Positions 22,019 to 31,881 of a stretch of DNA of 64,000 nucleotides are shown here, in pieces (position 1 is the stretch's first letter; every line of letters starts with the position of its first letter). The notes under the pieces were generated by a model that saw only the letters and a program-made list of their open reading frames with translations, was not told where the DNA came from and did no database searches. Source of the DNA: Entoloma clypeatum (Eukaryota > Basidiomycota > Agaricomycetes > Agaricales > Entolomataceae); contig OY751485.1 of assembly GCA_963565915.1 (NCBI GenBank), forward strand, positions 5,270,001 to 5,334,000. Direction: 5' to 3'. Position numbers and translations under genes: made by a program.

Positions 22019-23171
22019 ACAGACCGAGTACAACCGTTGGGCACGAAATGAGAGACTTGACCCCTTCTTGCGACCATCAGACGTGCAGGAACAGAGATTC
22101 CTTAGAGATTTACAGAGGAAATACTCTGAACGTTTTGCCACCGATTCCGCCGACAAGTCCCCTGACGAATTTACTTTTGACTCCGCGCAGTCAGATATCG
22201 AACAGACGCCTAGAACAGGGACTCATTTTCAATCCTTACCTGTATCCCGAACCCCATCTTCATCCCAACAACCCGACTCCTCTCCTCCTCCGCAGACTCT
22301 AAACATGGCAGAAGCTCCGGCTGTACAAACAATGGATACATCCAAGATCATCAAGGATCCTGGGATGTTCAAGGACAGATACACCTTTGACGAATGGTGG
22401 AAAGCCACCAAACTATACATCAGGTTCCAAAAGAGCCTCACAGACGATCAGAAGTTTCTTGCGGTACTATCCCGCATGATGGAAGGATCCAGCAGGCACT
22501 GGGCCAGTAACAAGTTAGACGCTCTTGCCGTTGACAACGAGAACATCACCTGGCTAGGTTTTCCCGATGACATCGCCACATGATTCTCCATCGCCAACAA
22601 GTCGGTCGCTGCCAAAGCAAGACTCGAAGTCCTGAAACAAGAGAAACGCACTGTTGATGAATTCTTGGATGAATTTGAAGAACTCTTGAAACTGTCAAAC
22701 CTTGGCGAGGAAACTGGGAAATACATCCTAGAAAAGAACGTCAACCGCAGAATCTCTGAACAAGTGGCCAGCGATGGCAAGACGTACACCGATTACGCAA
22801 AGGAGATCCGAAACCAGGGACGACAGATGGAAGGACACGCACTGGTCATCTGAGGTGGCGGCGACATGCGCACCGGATCGGGTACTACTTATGGTGGTCA
22901 GGGCAAGGCCATGGAGATCGACAAAGCAGGAGTAGCCCATTGCTACAACTGTCAACGCTTTGGTCATCTGGCTAAAGACTGTAGTGCTCCAAAGAAGAAA
23001 GATGGTCGCAAGTGTTTCAACTGTGACCAGGAAGGCCATATTGCGCGCAACTGCCGCAAGCCGAAGAAGAACTCCAGAAGGGTTAGGAAGGTGTCTGAAG
23101 AAGATGCCGAGAATGATGAAACCACAATCTTAGAAGCTGACAAGAAGGATTTTCCTGAAGGGTCTGATTAA
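22019..23171 (+). pseudogene. Gag of element B with two zinc knuckles
   Basis: The region reads TEYNRWARNER at the inversion border, an acidic Ser/Pro-rich linker, then MAEAPAVQTMDTSK and a Gag core (DRYTFDEWWKATKLYIRF, LDEFEELLKLSNLGEE), a Lys-rich hinge and two CCHC knuckles: CYNCQRFGHLAKDC (about 22941) and CFNCDQEGHIARNC (about 23013). Two in-frame TGA codons (about 22581 and 22851) interrupt it; both sit where CGA would restore Arg. Gag packages the element RNA. Confidence 0.85.
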
Positions 23172-25794
23172 ATGATGCTAAGTCGCAACCCTTATCTATT
23201 AAACGGACTTGCTTGCCTTGTATGACTGCAGACAATAGAACCTATGGCATCCCTGCCAAGCGAGCCGCTGGATTGTGAAGGGAGATAAACCTCTGAAAAG
23301 ATGAGAGATCAGGCTGTTAGCTCACCTCAAAACACGACGAGGACCAAAGGTTATCCGACCTGAGGTTGACAGCAGATGTGAATGCACATCCATCCATCCC
23401 AGAATAGTACATGAACAGAACCTCCCCACATGAGAAATACCGCCCATAGCAATTCTAAATGCGGATGGATCACCAAATCAACAACAGAAAGCGAGCCAAC
23501 TTGCCGAAGTCAAGCTGGATTTGGGAGCACATCAGGAAACCATGGAAGCGATGGTACTGGACATTGGGAGAACAGACATGCTCTTGGGACATGACTGGTT
23601 GGTACACCACAACCCCACAATCAATTGGACAACTGGCGCAGTAACATTTAACCGATGCCCAACAACATGTCAAACCAAACACTCGGATTTCAGGATTAAC
23701 CTTGATGGTCGCAAACACTGGATTTGCATGGTTGAGGTGCGCGACAAAGATGCACCCAAAAAGTCGGATCAGAAATGGAAACCTGGAGACCCTATTTTGG
23801 AAGCCGTCACTCCCACACCACCTCCCACAACCAAACGACCCTCATATGTTGAACAATTTGCTCATCTCTTCGAGAAGGAGAACTTTGATAAGATTCCAAA
23901 GGAGAGGGAATGGGACCATGGTATCGAACTTACACCGGATGCACCAAAGGAACTAGGGGGAAATACATATCCCATGACACAAAAGGAACAAGAGGAATTG
24001 GACGCATTCATTGACGAGGGTCTAGCAACAGGAAAGATCCACCCATCCAAATCCCCGTATGCCTCCCCTTGCTTCTTCATCAACAAGAAGGATGGCTCCA
24101 AACAATTGGTACAAGATTACCACATGGTCAATAAATTCACGGTCAAAGACAAGTTCCCACTCCCACGAATATCCGATCTCTTGGACGTGCTGAAAGATGC
24201 AGTCTACTTCAATAAAATGGACATCATGTGGGGCTATAACAATGTCCGGATTAAGGAGGGCAATGAATGGAAAGCTGCCTTCCTCACCAGTCGAGGATTG
24301 TTTGAACCATTGGTCATGTTTTTCGGTCTTTGCAACTCCCTGGGAACATTCTCTCGAATGATGGCTAGTCTATTCTGGGACCAGATCCGCCAACGTATCT
24401 GTGTGATCTACATGGATGACATTGTAGTTATTGGTAAAACCAAGGAAGAACTCGGGCGAAACACCAGTCACCTATGCAGGAGAACGAGTCTATGTCCTGC
24501 CAGATCCACAATTACGACAAGAATTGATGTTCGAGTCACACAATGCACCAGTGGCTGGACATCCAGGACAGTACCGAACACATGAACTCCTCACTCACAC
24601 CTACTGGTGGCCTACTATCCTGCATGATGTAAAGAAGTATGTGAAGGGTTGCAACACTTGTCAATGCAACAAGATCAACCGACAGAAGCGACATGCTCCG
24701 CTACACCCCCACGCAGCACCAAGTCACCCATGAGAAGACATAGAAATCGATGTTGTGGGACCGATACTGGAATCTGATGGAAAAAACACAATTCTGGTCA
24801 TCACGGATAGACATTCGAAGATGCTTCACCTCATCCTGACAACTGTGGAATTGTCAGCTGAAGGATTAGCCAAGATCTATCGGGATCAAATATGGAAGCT
24901 TCATGGGATCCCCAAGAAGATCATCAGCGATAGGGGACCACAGTTCACCACGAAGTTCATGGAGATACTCTGCCGCATGCTAGGGATCAAGAGGAACCTG
25001 TCCACCGCGTACCACCCACAGACTGATGGACAGGCCGAGCGATCACATCAGGAAATGGAAGTGTTCTTACAGAACTTTGTCAACCATCTACAGGATGATT
25101 GGGCTGAGTGGATTGCAATTGCAGAGTTCCAGTACAATGACAAAGAACATCAGGTGACAAAGCACACCCCATTCTACCTCAACTACGGTTTACATCCTTG
25201 GAAGGGAGAACTTGTATTAGAAGATACCAATCCGGCGGCCAACAACTTCTTGAAAAACTCAAACAGGCACGAGAAGAAGCCAATGCAGTGCTGAAACAAG
25301 CACAGGATCAGATGAAGAAGACAGTTGACACACAGCGAAGTCTGTCTCGGAACTACTGCATCGGAGACAAGGTGTGGTTGGAAGGGACTAACATCAGGAC
25401 TAACCGTCCCTCGAAGAAACTCAATGCACTCTGACATGGACCATTCAAGGTCCTAGAGAAGAAAGGTGCTAGCGCATACCTTCTTGATCTTCCAAAGACT
25501 TGGAAAATGATTCACCCCGTGTTCAATGAGACCCTGTTGTCACCATATGAAACCCTGAAGTATGCCATCCAGAAGAGGAAACCAGCCCCTGATCCGATCA
25601 TCGTTGAAGGACAAGAAGAATACCATGTGTCCACAATTCTAAACTCTCAAAAGTTCCATGGGAAGATCCAGTACCTCGTCCAATGGGAAGGATATGGCCC
25701 AGAAGAGAACACATGGGAACCTCAAACCAATGTTCAGAATGCCCAAGATTTGATCCGTGATTTCCATCGGCAGAACCCGTCTCACCCACAATAA
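23172..25794 (+). pseudogene. Pol of element B (protease, RT, integrase, chromodomain)
   Basis: The protease active site cannot be recognised in 23172-23440. Its end is seen as MVLDIGRTDMLLGHDWLVHH (23550). RT runs from 23521 with the motifs KMDIMWGYNNVRI and VIYMDDIVV. At about 24450 the frame jumps to ETPVTYAGERVYVLPDPQL and the integrase zinc finger (SHNAPVAGHPGQYRTHELL, CNTCQ). The integrase core (about 24740-25290) keeps the DDE context IDVVGP, ISDRGPQFTT and QAERSHQEME. A chromodomain closes it (25600-25790, YLVQWEGYGPEENTWEP). In-frame TGA codons at about 24731 and 25433 are each explained by a former CGA. Confidence 0.88.
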
Positions 25795-25926
25795 AAGACA
25801 GTGTTCAAAACCCATGACAGTATCGACCTCATCAGTCACCTACACACTGAGTTCCCCACTCTAGTCCTTTCCCCGCCCAATATAGCCTCCCCATTCTTCT
25901 TCTATCTCTCAACCCTCCTCACCACG

Positions 25927-26298
25927 ATGTCTAACACCACCACTACCTCCACCTCCACCACCGACATCAACCCCGCCATCACCACCCTCATGAACGAAGC
26001 GCTCTCCATGAGAGACCAGATCCATGCCCTTGAAACTTCCCTTGCCGACCTCCTTCATCGTCAGATGCACATCCGCCTCCACTCTCTGTCCAACCTCCCC
26101 ATTGCCCCGAGTCCCGAGGAGAAACAAATTCTCAGAAATTACATCAGCACCCTCGTCATCGAAAATCGACATATTCGACTAGCTATCAAAGGCCTCAAAC
26201 TCGCCGTTGCCATCAACGAGGAGCTGATATATGATTGGAGCCTGAAGGAGAGTCCAAACTGGTCCGATCCCGGCAACAATGAGGGATGGGGACAGTGA
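25927..26298 (+). CDS. Extra ORF of element B between pol and 3' LTR
   Basis: An intact frame from MSNTTTTSTSTTDINPAI, 123 residues (an in-frame upstream ATG exists at 25801). It has a Thr/Ser-rich start, then heptad-rich helices (MNEALSMRDQIHALETSLADL, NYISTLVIENRHIRLAIKGL) and an acidic, Trp-containing end. No membrane segment or signal peptide, so it is not an envelope protein. It ends 20 nt before the polypurine tract, in the position env takes in errantiviruses. Unlike gag and pol it has no internal stop. Function unknown; the helices suggest an oligomer. Confidence 0.55.
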   Translation: MSNTTTTSTSTTDINPAITTLMNEALSMRDQIHALETSLADLLHRQMHIRLHSLSNLPIAPSPEEKQILRNYISTLVIENRHIRLAIKGLKLAVAINEELIYDWSLKESPNWSDPGNNEGWGQ

Positions 26299-26318
26299 CT
26301 CTGTGAGAACACAGAGCT

Positions 26319-26332
26319 TGAAGAGGGGAACA
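26319..26332 (+). promoter_or_regulatory. Polypurine tract of element B
   Basis: Purine-rich TTGAAGAGGGGAACA lies directly before the LTR start TGTTACGG at 26333. This is the expected plus-strand primer site for reverse transcription. Confidence 0.75.
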
Positions 26333-26735
26333 TGTTACGGACTCTATGGTATGAGGACCACGTCATATCTTTTACTTATCGGCCTGGCTCGGCGCCCTCT
26401 TACGAACTTACTATGTCTAATGTTTACTTTTGCAACCTTCGATTCCCAGACTGACTCATTACATTACTTCATCATCTCCTTTAGTATACTTCGCTCCTGC
26501 ACTGACTTGCTTTCTGCAGTCAGCTTACTCACTGTACATAGCCTTCCGCAGTCGCCTTACTCATGCGCACTGCCTTCTGCAGTACTGACTCATCCGCTAC
26601 CGCCTATAGTCAGTACCTATATAAACCCTCTGTAGCATAGCTAGATTCCTTAGATTTAGCAATCACATTGCTCTTCGCCTTTCCACTTCCTGCATACTCT
26701 GCCCGAACCTTGGAATGGTTTGTTAAAGCATAACA
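26333..26735 (+). repeat. 3' LTR of element B
   Basis: 403 bp with TGTTA / TAACA termini. A TATA box (TATATAAA, 26618-26625) is followed about 33 nt later by AGATTTAGCAA (26652-26662), the presumed RNA 5' end. The first 280 bp match 21112-21393 with few differences, so the element is not old. Confidence 0.85.
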
Positions 26736-26739
26736 ACTT

Positions 26740-27497
26740 GAAAGCTTTATTGGCAATTTGATTATTGTTGTTGACTCATGCAGCTGCATACCAGGCATCT
26801 GGGTTGTCATCCGCGGGTCGTCCAAAAGTTAGTGTCGCAATTTCGGATTGGATGTTGGATCAGAGGCCATGTCAGAACTTAAGTACTATGTTTGTTCCTT
26901 TGGTGTACCCAGCCTTTTTGACATAATCCTTGAAGTTGTCAATGTAAGCCTCCACATCCCGACTACCTTGGTAATAGGCTTCTCCCTAATGAGCTGTGCA
27001 TCTTGTTCTTCGTTTTTCGGAGTGAACTCCGCAATGAACGCGGTTCGGAACTGCACCCAGGTCTGGTGACACAGAGCTCCGGTCCGACGCTCTTGTCAGA
27101 TGACGCGGTCGGCGAAGCGCGCAGCACGTCCACTCTTCATGAAGGAAAGCGCCCAATAGATCCTAGCATGATCATCTGCAAACTGTTCCAGAACCAGTCC
27201 CATATACAGTTTGCAAGAATTAAGAAAAGTCCAACCAGTGGTACGTGCTCCGTCGAAGTCCGACAGAGTTGCGGGTTTGGCCCGACGCACACCTGGATTG
27301 GCAGGTGCGATCAGGGCTGTTGGGAAGGCCGGAACTGGGGCCTCCACTGGAGGGGGAATCAGGTCAGGGTTGGGAATGGGAACAGGTGGAATAGCGGCAC
27401 GGATAAGTTGTTTGAGTTGAGCGGTAATGTTGGTGAGGGTCTGGCGGTGTTCCTGGAACTCGCATTCAAGCGCAGCAAGACGTTCGGGGTCGTCCAT
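26740..27497 (-). pseudogene. Gag of element A
   Basis: It starts MDDPERLAALECEFQEHR at 27497. A coiled coil, a Pro/Ile-rich linker and a Gag core (GWTFLNSCKLYMGLVLEQF, IYWALSFMKSGRAARF) follow. A TGA at about 27096 replaces an Arg codon that is intact in the related gag at 46-759 (HIIRQERRTG against VI-stop-QERRTG). Homology continues to 26740, where element B begins. The zinc knuckle and Gag C-terminus are missing on both sides of B. Confidence 0.8.
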
Positions 27498-27685
27498 TCC
27501 TATGTGCGATATGGAGTCACCAGTTACAGAGTGGTAGGCAGAATGGTGGGAAGAGGGATCAGAAGGGGTGTCAGATGTACCGGAATTGGAGGAGGGCGGA
27601 CTCGAGTCCGTGTCGTCAACTCTGAAGCGTGGAATGGCTTCAACAGTACAATTCGTACCTGGTCCGTTTAGAGAGAACTTTCTAC

Positions 27686-28169
27686 TGTAAGGGCGACCTT
27701 ACGATCCAACAACTCCAAAGTGCTCCGAAGTGACTCCGATGTCAGATGACTTGCAAGGGAAATCCAAATTTAAATTAGACTCTACGAAGTACAATACGAG
27801 GCATACCTTGCAAGGGAAATCCAAAGAGAAAGTTTTGAGGATTCCCTTGCAGGCTAGATAGCTATATAGATGACGAGAATTGGAAATGAGGAGAGGAATG
27901 TTGAAATACAACAAAGATCGGGAGTAGGGATGGGAATGGAATATGTAAATTGGAAGCGTGCATGTGGTGGTATAAATCATTGCTCTGACGTGCACTCCGA
28001 CGCAGAGGACGGGTTGGAAGTGTCGGAGGTCAGAGGTGTCGAAGGATAGATGGAAACGAAAGGAAACGTAAAGTATAGTAATATAAATAATAGACGTACC
28101 ACAACAGTCGGAGGGTCGGAGGATGGGTCGGAGGTGTTGGATTGAGGAAATCAGATGGTTGCCCTTACA
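27686..28169 (-). repeat. 5' LTR of element A
   Basis: 484 bp, TGTAAGGGCGACC…GGTTGCCCTTACA. It contains a short duplicated segment (CTTGCAAGGGAAATCC twice, near 27751 and 27806) absent from the other LTR. Confidence 0.9.
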
Positions 28170-28323
28170 ACATCATTGTTGAGAGCAGGCCACCAGAATC
28201 GTGTTGCGACATTTTTGCGCATTGCATATAGCCCTCGGTGTCCAAGTTTGTCATGGGCATCACATAGTAATCGGTAGTGATCATGTTCATGTATGTATAG
28301 TGTTTCGAAGTCCAGTCCTTCGA
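28170..28323 (-). pseudogene. Integrase zinc-binding fragment of another Ty3 family
   Basis: A minus-strand reading contains LLCDAHDKLGHRGLYAMRK and RFWWPALNNDV, the H2C2 integrase N-terminal pattern (HDxLGHRG…RFWWP) common in basidiomycete Ty3 elements. It is cut at 28169 by element A and at about 28323 by a hAT-like copy. Confidence 0.7.
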
Positions 28324-29345
28324 AAGTGAATTTAGACTGAGACTGAACCAAACCGGACCGGTGAAAGACTGGACTGCCAGTCTCAGTCTTTAAGGTTTCG
28401 GATCACAACCAGTCCTCGGTTCTCTTCAAACTTAGAATTTACAGACTGGCCAAAGACTGTTTAGAACAGGTTTAAAATGGTCTTTTCCACAGAATGATCT
28501 GAGAAACAGAAATCAGCATCACGAAACAGCAATGTGCAAAATTTGTGCCACTTGCAAGAATTGAACTCATAACCTCTATAGTACATAATATTATTTTGAC
28601 TATCTAACCAACTGAGCCACAAAGCCAATATATTTTGTTTCCTCACACTCACTCTACATCATGACTTTCCCACTTTCCAAATAGGCAAAACCACCCAAAT
28701 TTGACAAAGGTGTGTGCACGTGCTCCCTCCCTCCTCAATCACAAGTAGACAGGTTATAAATAAAATCTATAAGTATATTATGGTCTTTTCAGTATGTGTG
28801 CCCCTCATTGCAAAGTCAGCAATGGGTGGATGCATCGTTTCAATGTTGGATGACATGCATCACGTGCACATCAAATGTGTCAAATACATGTCAACAAACT
28901 CAAAAAACATCGCACTTCTCCTTATTATGGCTACACAGCAGGAACGAATCTTGCAGACTATATCAATTATGTAGTAGAGTATCATATGTCAGTAAATATG
29001 TATTATTTCATGGAATGATGCCACAGATTTTGTGTTATAGAGGTGCCGTGCTCTACACCAAATAATAGTAAACAATGCGCAAAATGCATCGCGCAGGCAC
29101 ATGCAGTGCCTTGCTCAAGATCTAATAATAGTTGGAGGTGATAGAACTTATCAATAGATATGTATTTACCCCCTGAAACACCTTGTATAATTTATAGATG
29201 TCTAGATAAGATTCAAATAATGAAATGTACAGATTTCAGTAAAAGTGTTATATCTCCATAATAAATGAACCAAATTTGGAAAACAGATGTGCTGTGAGAT
29301 CCCTGAAATGTGGAGAATCCAAAGCTGAAATAAAAAATTTTAGTC
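28324..29345 (-). mobile_element. Third hAT-like copy, truncated
   Basis: It starts AAGTGAATTTAGACTGAG, the degenerate inverse of the right end of the 3191-5575 copy. A CCGGT-rich block, the tRNA-like segment (28545-28625, inverted) and the AT-rich core to about 29345 follow. The minisatellite and other end are absent. Order and orientation mirror the first copy. Confidence 0.65.
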
Positions 29346-30019
29346 ATTCTATTCTATAGTGCCATACTTGTTCCAATGCTTGATGGAACAATCTGGCTGT
29401 TTCAGAGCTTGTACAGCTTGTATTTCACCTTTTTTTCAGTGTACACATAATCATTTCAGTGGAGAGAGGTTGACTCATAACATTGACAAGAGTTTGGACC
29501 TCTTTATCACTTGTATATATCTCTTAAAGTGTACTAAGGCACAAAACACAGTTATTGTTACAAGAGAAAAATATAAAAACGTGACCTCCACATGCTCAAA
29601 ACAGGATAAGTATAAATTCTAGACAACAGTAATAAAAATACAAATATCACATGTGATTTAATACCACACACAGCTAGTACTGAGCATAAAACAGATCCTA
29701 TTGTATCAAGCAGCAGCAACAGCTTTAACCATAAACAACCATGGACTAATGGGTCACAACTTGGTCTATGTATCATATACTATCTTCTATTACAGTTCTT
29801 TGGTCTTATTTGAGGTATTCAGTGAAGTTATGCAATGAAAATACTCAGTTTCTGTGTTTTTGAAACACACTCACATAATTGTCCCAATGAGTCCCTAGAT
29901 TGAATTGCATATATCTCCATAGGGAGTAATCCAAATCATGTGATTGTTGGTTCCCCTGGTAGCCCTGATCCAATGCTTCCTGTTGCTTACCAACACTTCA
30001 GTGATCCCTTTATTGCCTG
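29346..30019. other. AT-rich sequence with no recognised feature
   Basis: About 670 bp, stop-dense in all frames, without matches to the other repeats of the window. Confidence 0.4.
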
Positions 30020-30600
30020 CCATGCTATATAGCAAACAGTCAAAAGGTGCCAAACATTGGGACAATTTTGTGAGTCACTGTATCTCCTTACAACTGTCAC
30101 CGGAACTGAGCCTCTCCTCCCTTTCGACATCACAGAAGTGACATTCTTATTTCCCAACTTCGATAGACATTTATCTGAATCTGAGCTCCTTGCCAACCAC
30201 GCAGCGCAACTACAACGATGCAACGATGACCTCGAAATGATCTGTTCACATGTTATCAATGCATGATTCAAATCTATTGCAGACTTTGAAAAGAAAAACA
30301 AACATAATATTACCGACTATGATTTTAAACCTGGTGTGTTCGTCCTCATATTGAATAAGAAAAGCCGCCCAAGATATTTCGGACCAATGCTCATTGTCAA
30401 ATGACCCATAGGCAGGTCATACACTCTTGCAGATGTCAACGGCGCACTCCACAAACGAAGCTTTGGCACCTTCCACCTTGTGCCGTACCATGCACGATCA
30501 AGAAAGGAAATACAAGTCATGGAATATGTCGACAAGGAGGATCTGGAAGGAGTAAGGGAATAGATGGCAAGGGAGTAGTAGGATCGACCATGGAAGGTCG
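30020..30600 (+). pseudogene. Integrase C-terminal fragment of a Ty3 element
   Basis: Plus-strand reading GTEPLLPFDITEVTFLFP (about 30100), then a helical stretch (LLANHAAQLQRCNDDLEMI), then DYDFKPGVFVLILNKKS and RYFGPMLIVK, YTLADVNGALH and FHLVPYHARS. This order is the integrase tail (post-core helices and SH3-like domain) of basidiomycete Ty3 elements, probably the family whose zinc finger lies inverted at 28170-28323. Several stops interrupt it. Confidence 0.75.
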
Positions 30601-31340
30601 ATATTTGTCTGTTGAGAGGAGATGTGGGGGACTCGGATCTTGTCACACAGTCTGAGCGTGCACCCCTCTCAATGGCACCCCGGCTTTGGGTTATATTTAG
30701 TTTCTTGGATTCCTTTCTTAGCAGGTTTCAATTATATTGGGTCTATGGTCAGCCACAACGAAGTAGTATAAAAAGGATGTAGTATGCAGTATAGAATCAT
30801 CACTTGGGTTCCTCTCATTTTTCTCGTGTCCATGCTCTCTCACTTCTCTTGACGTGCACTCGCCGCCCATGGTCTGGACACCACAGTCACGAGGTGAGCT
30901 TTCGAGAACACCACATCAATGTTTGATGGGGGTGATCAGGGTTCGTAGTCATTGATCGAGGATCCCAGGGACCGAGTCTAGGATATGTCAAATGACCTCG
31001 TTTCTAGGGACCATTCTATTTCCGGCGAGTTACACAGATCGGCATCGCGGCGCGCATCAATTCGTGATGCTATGGATTTGGGCTCTCGGTCTCGAGAATT
31101 CAAGTCTCCTGTACCCTCGAAATGTCCACAAATGGTCTTATTATATAGGTGGAGTGATTTGCCATAGAATATATATATATTGGCCCCCATCAATGGGCTT
31201 ATCCATTGATAATAAGAGATTGTGTCAAGTTCTGGTTAAGTCCTCTAGGGAACTGTTTCCAGGATCATGGGCAAAGGTGAGACAGTAACATTTAGACACT
31301 AGGGTAGTCATTCATGTCATCAGTCCCCATAGAATATCAT
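30601..31340. other. Possible LTR and flank of the Ty3 fragment
   Basis: The integrase tail is followed by GAGAGGAGATGTGGGGG (purine-rich) and TGTCACACAG at about 30641, a plausible polypurine tract and LTR start. A TATA-like TATAAAAAGG lies at about 30767. The right end of an LTR could not be defined. The rest has no gene. Confidence 0.35.
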
Positions 31341-31414
31341 TATAAAGGGATCAATATTGTATTGACAGGACCATGGGAAAATCGCAAAAACGCGTGCAGG
31401 CGCGCGACGGTCGT

Positions 31415-31727
31415 ATCACCGTGGTAAAGCCTTCATAGAACACCATGAGACAGGGAACTGGTGAAGAACCAAGCACACCTGTCAATAATTTGAGTGCTCC
31501 GACAGTCTGAGACATATCGCTACTGCATTTGCATTGGAGAACTTTTTCAGAAAAAAACCTATACTTATTATACCTTTCGTTCTTGATGAGCCATACAGTC
31601 GAATAAACACCCCCCCATCCGAGCTTTCTGAGAACGCAGTAACGGAAGCCTATACGTCGCCGAAGACAACTGGCTGATATCCTGCAGGTCCGTAGTCTTC
31701 GATGGGCTCCTCGCTGTTTGCCCAAGA
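31415..31727 (-). pseudogene. SRPK-like protein kinase fragment (N-terminus)
   Basis: Minus-strand reading SWANSEEPIEDYGPAGYQPV then VFGDV-stop. In another frame it continues FRYCVLRKLGWGGVYSTVWL, the glycine loop of SR-protein kinases (usual form KLGWGxYSTVWLA), and SEKVLQCKC near the β3 lysine strand. A possible small intron lies in 31545-31580. The catalytic loop and the rest are missing. SRPK relatives are greatly expanded in Agaricomycetes, and truncated copies are common. Confidence 0.7.
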
Positions 31728-31881
31728 TTCAATAGGCGAAGATGTCACGCCTCGTGAGATGATGGCAGATGTAGGGGTCGAAAAGCGCCGCAGAATTGAC
31801 ACTTTCGTTAGGATGTTCATCGAGCTATGTCACATAAGCAACTCAACGTGTACTGGTGGAATAAATCAATGATGCACAATG

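Larger units (their letters stand above)
21112..26735 (+). mobile_element. Ty3 chromovirus B (Tf1/sushi-like), nested in element A
   Basis: Right LTR 26333-26735 (403 bp, TGTTAC…TAACA). The left LTR is split: its first 282 bp are at 21112-21393 and its last 120 bp are inverted at 21899-22018. Gag with two CCHC knuckles, a degraded protease, RT, integrase and chromodomain lie on the plus strand, followed by an extra ORF (25927-26298), a polypurine tract and the right LTR. RT and integrase are fused by a deletion at about 24450 that removed the RT thumb and RNase H. The flanks ttgtc and acttg do not form a target duplication. Confidence 0.88.
17993..28169 (-). mobile_element. Ty3/gypsy chromovirus A, with element B nested inside
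   Basis: LTRs at 17993-18452 and 27686-28169, both TGTAAGGGC…GCCCTTACA. Chromodomain, RNase H, RT and protease lie at 18456-21110 and gag at 26740-27497, separated by plus-strand element B (21112-26735). The integrase is absent: RNase H passes almost directly into the chromodomain. A purine-rich tract (AGAAGGGGAG on the minus strand, 18455-18470) adjoins the 3' LTR. Flanks of the two LTRs differ (gcgcc against acatc), so there is no target duplication. Confidence 0.85.

Noticed and set aside
25801..26298. Envelope gene in element B
   Set aside because: No signal peptide, membrane anchor or glycoprotein features; only helical, heptad-rich sequence.
21107..26740. Target duplication for element B
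   Set aside because: ttgtc and acttg do not match; the 5' end is rearranged, and gag C-terminal sequence of A is missing at the site.
27806..27850. Self-priming site in element A like that of B
   Set aside because: Only 8 nt (AACTTTCT) are complementary to the leader, and the other LTR lacks them.
17988..28174. Target duplication for element A
   Set aside because: The five bases outside the LTRs differ (gcgcc and acatc), and the left flank is element C while the right is another Ty3 fragment.
30641..31000. Complete solo LTR
   Set aside because: A possible start and a TATA-like box are present, but no matching end or second copy exists in the window.
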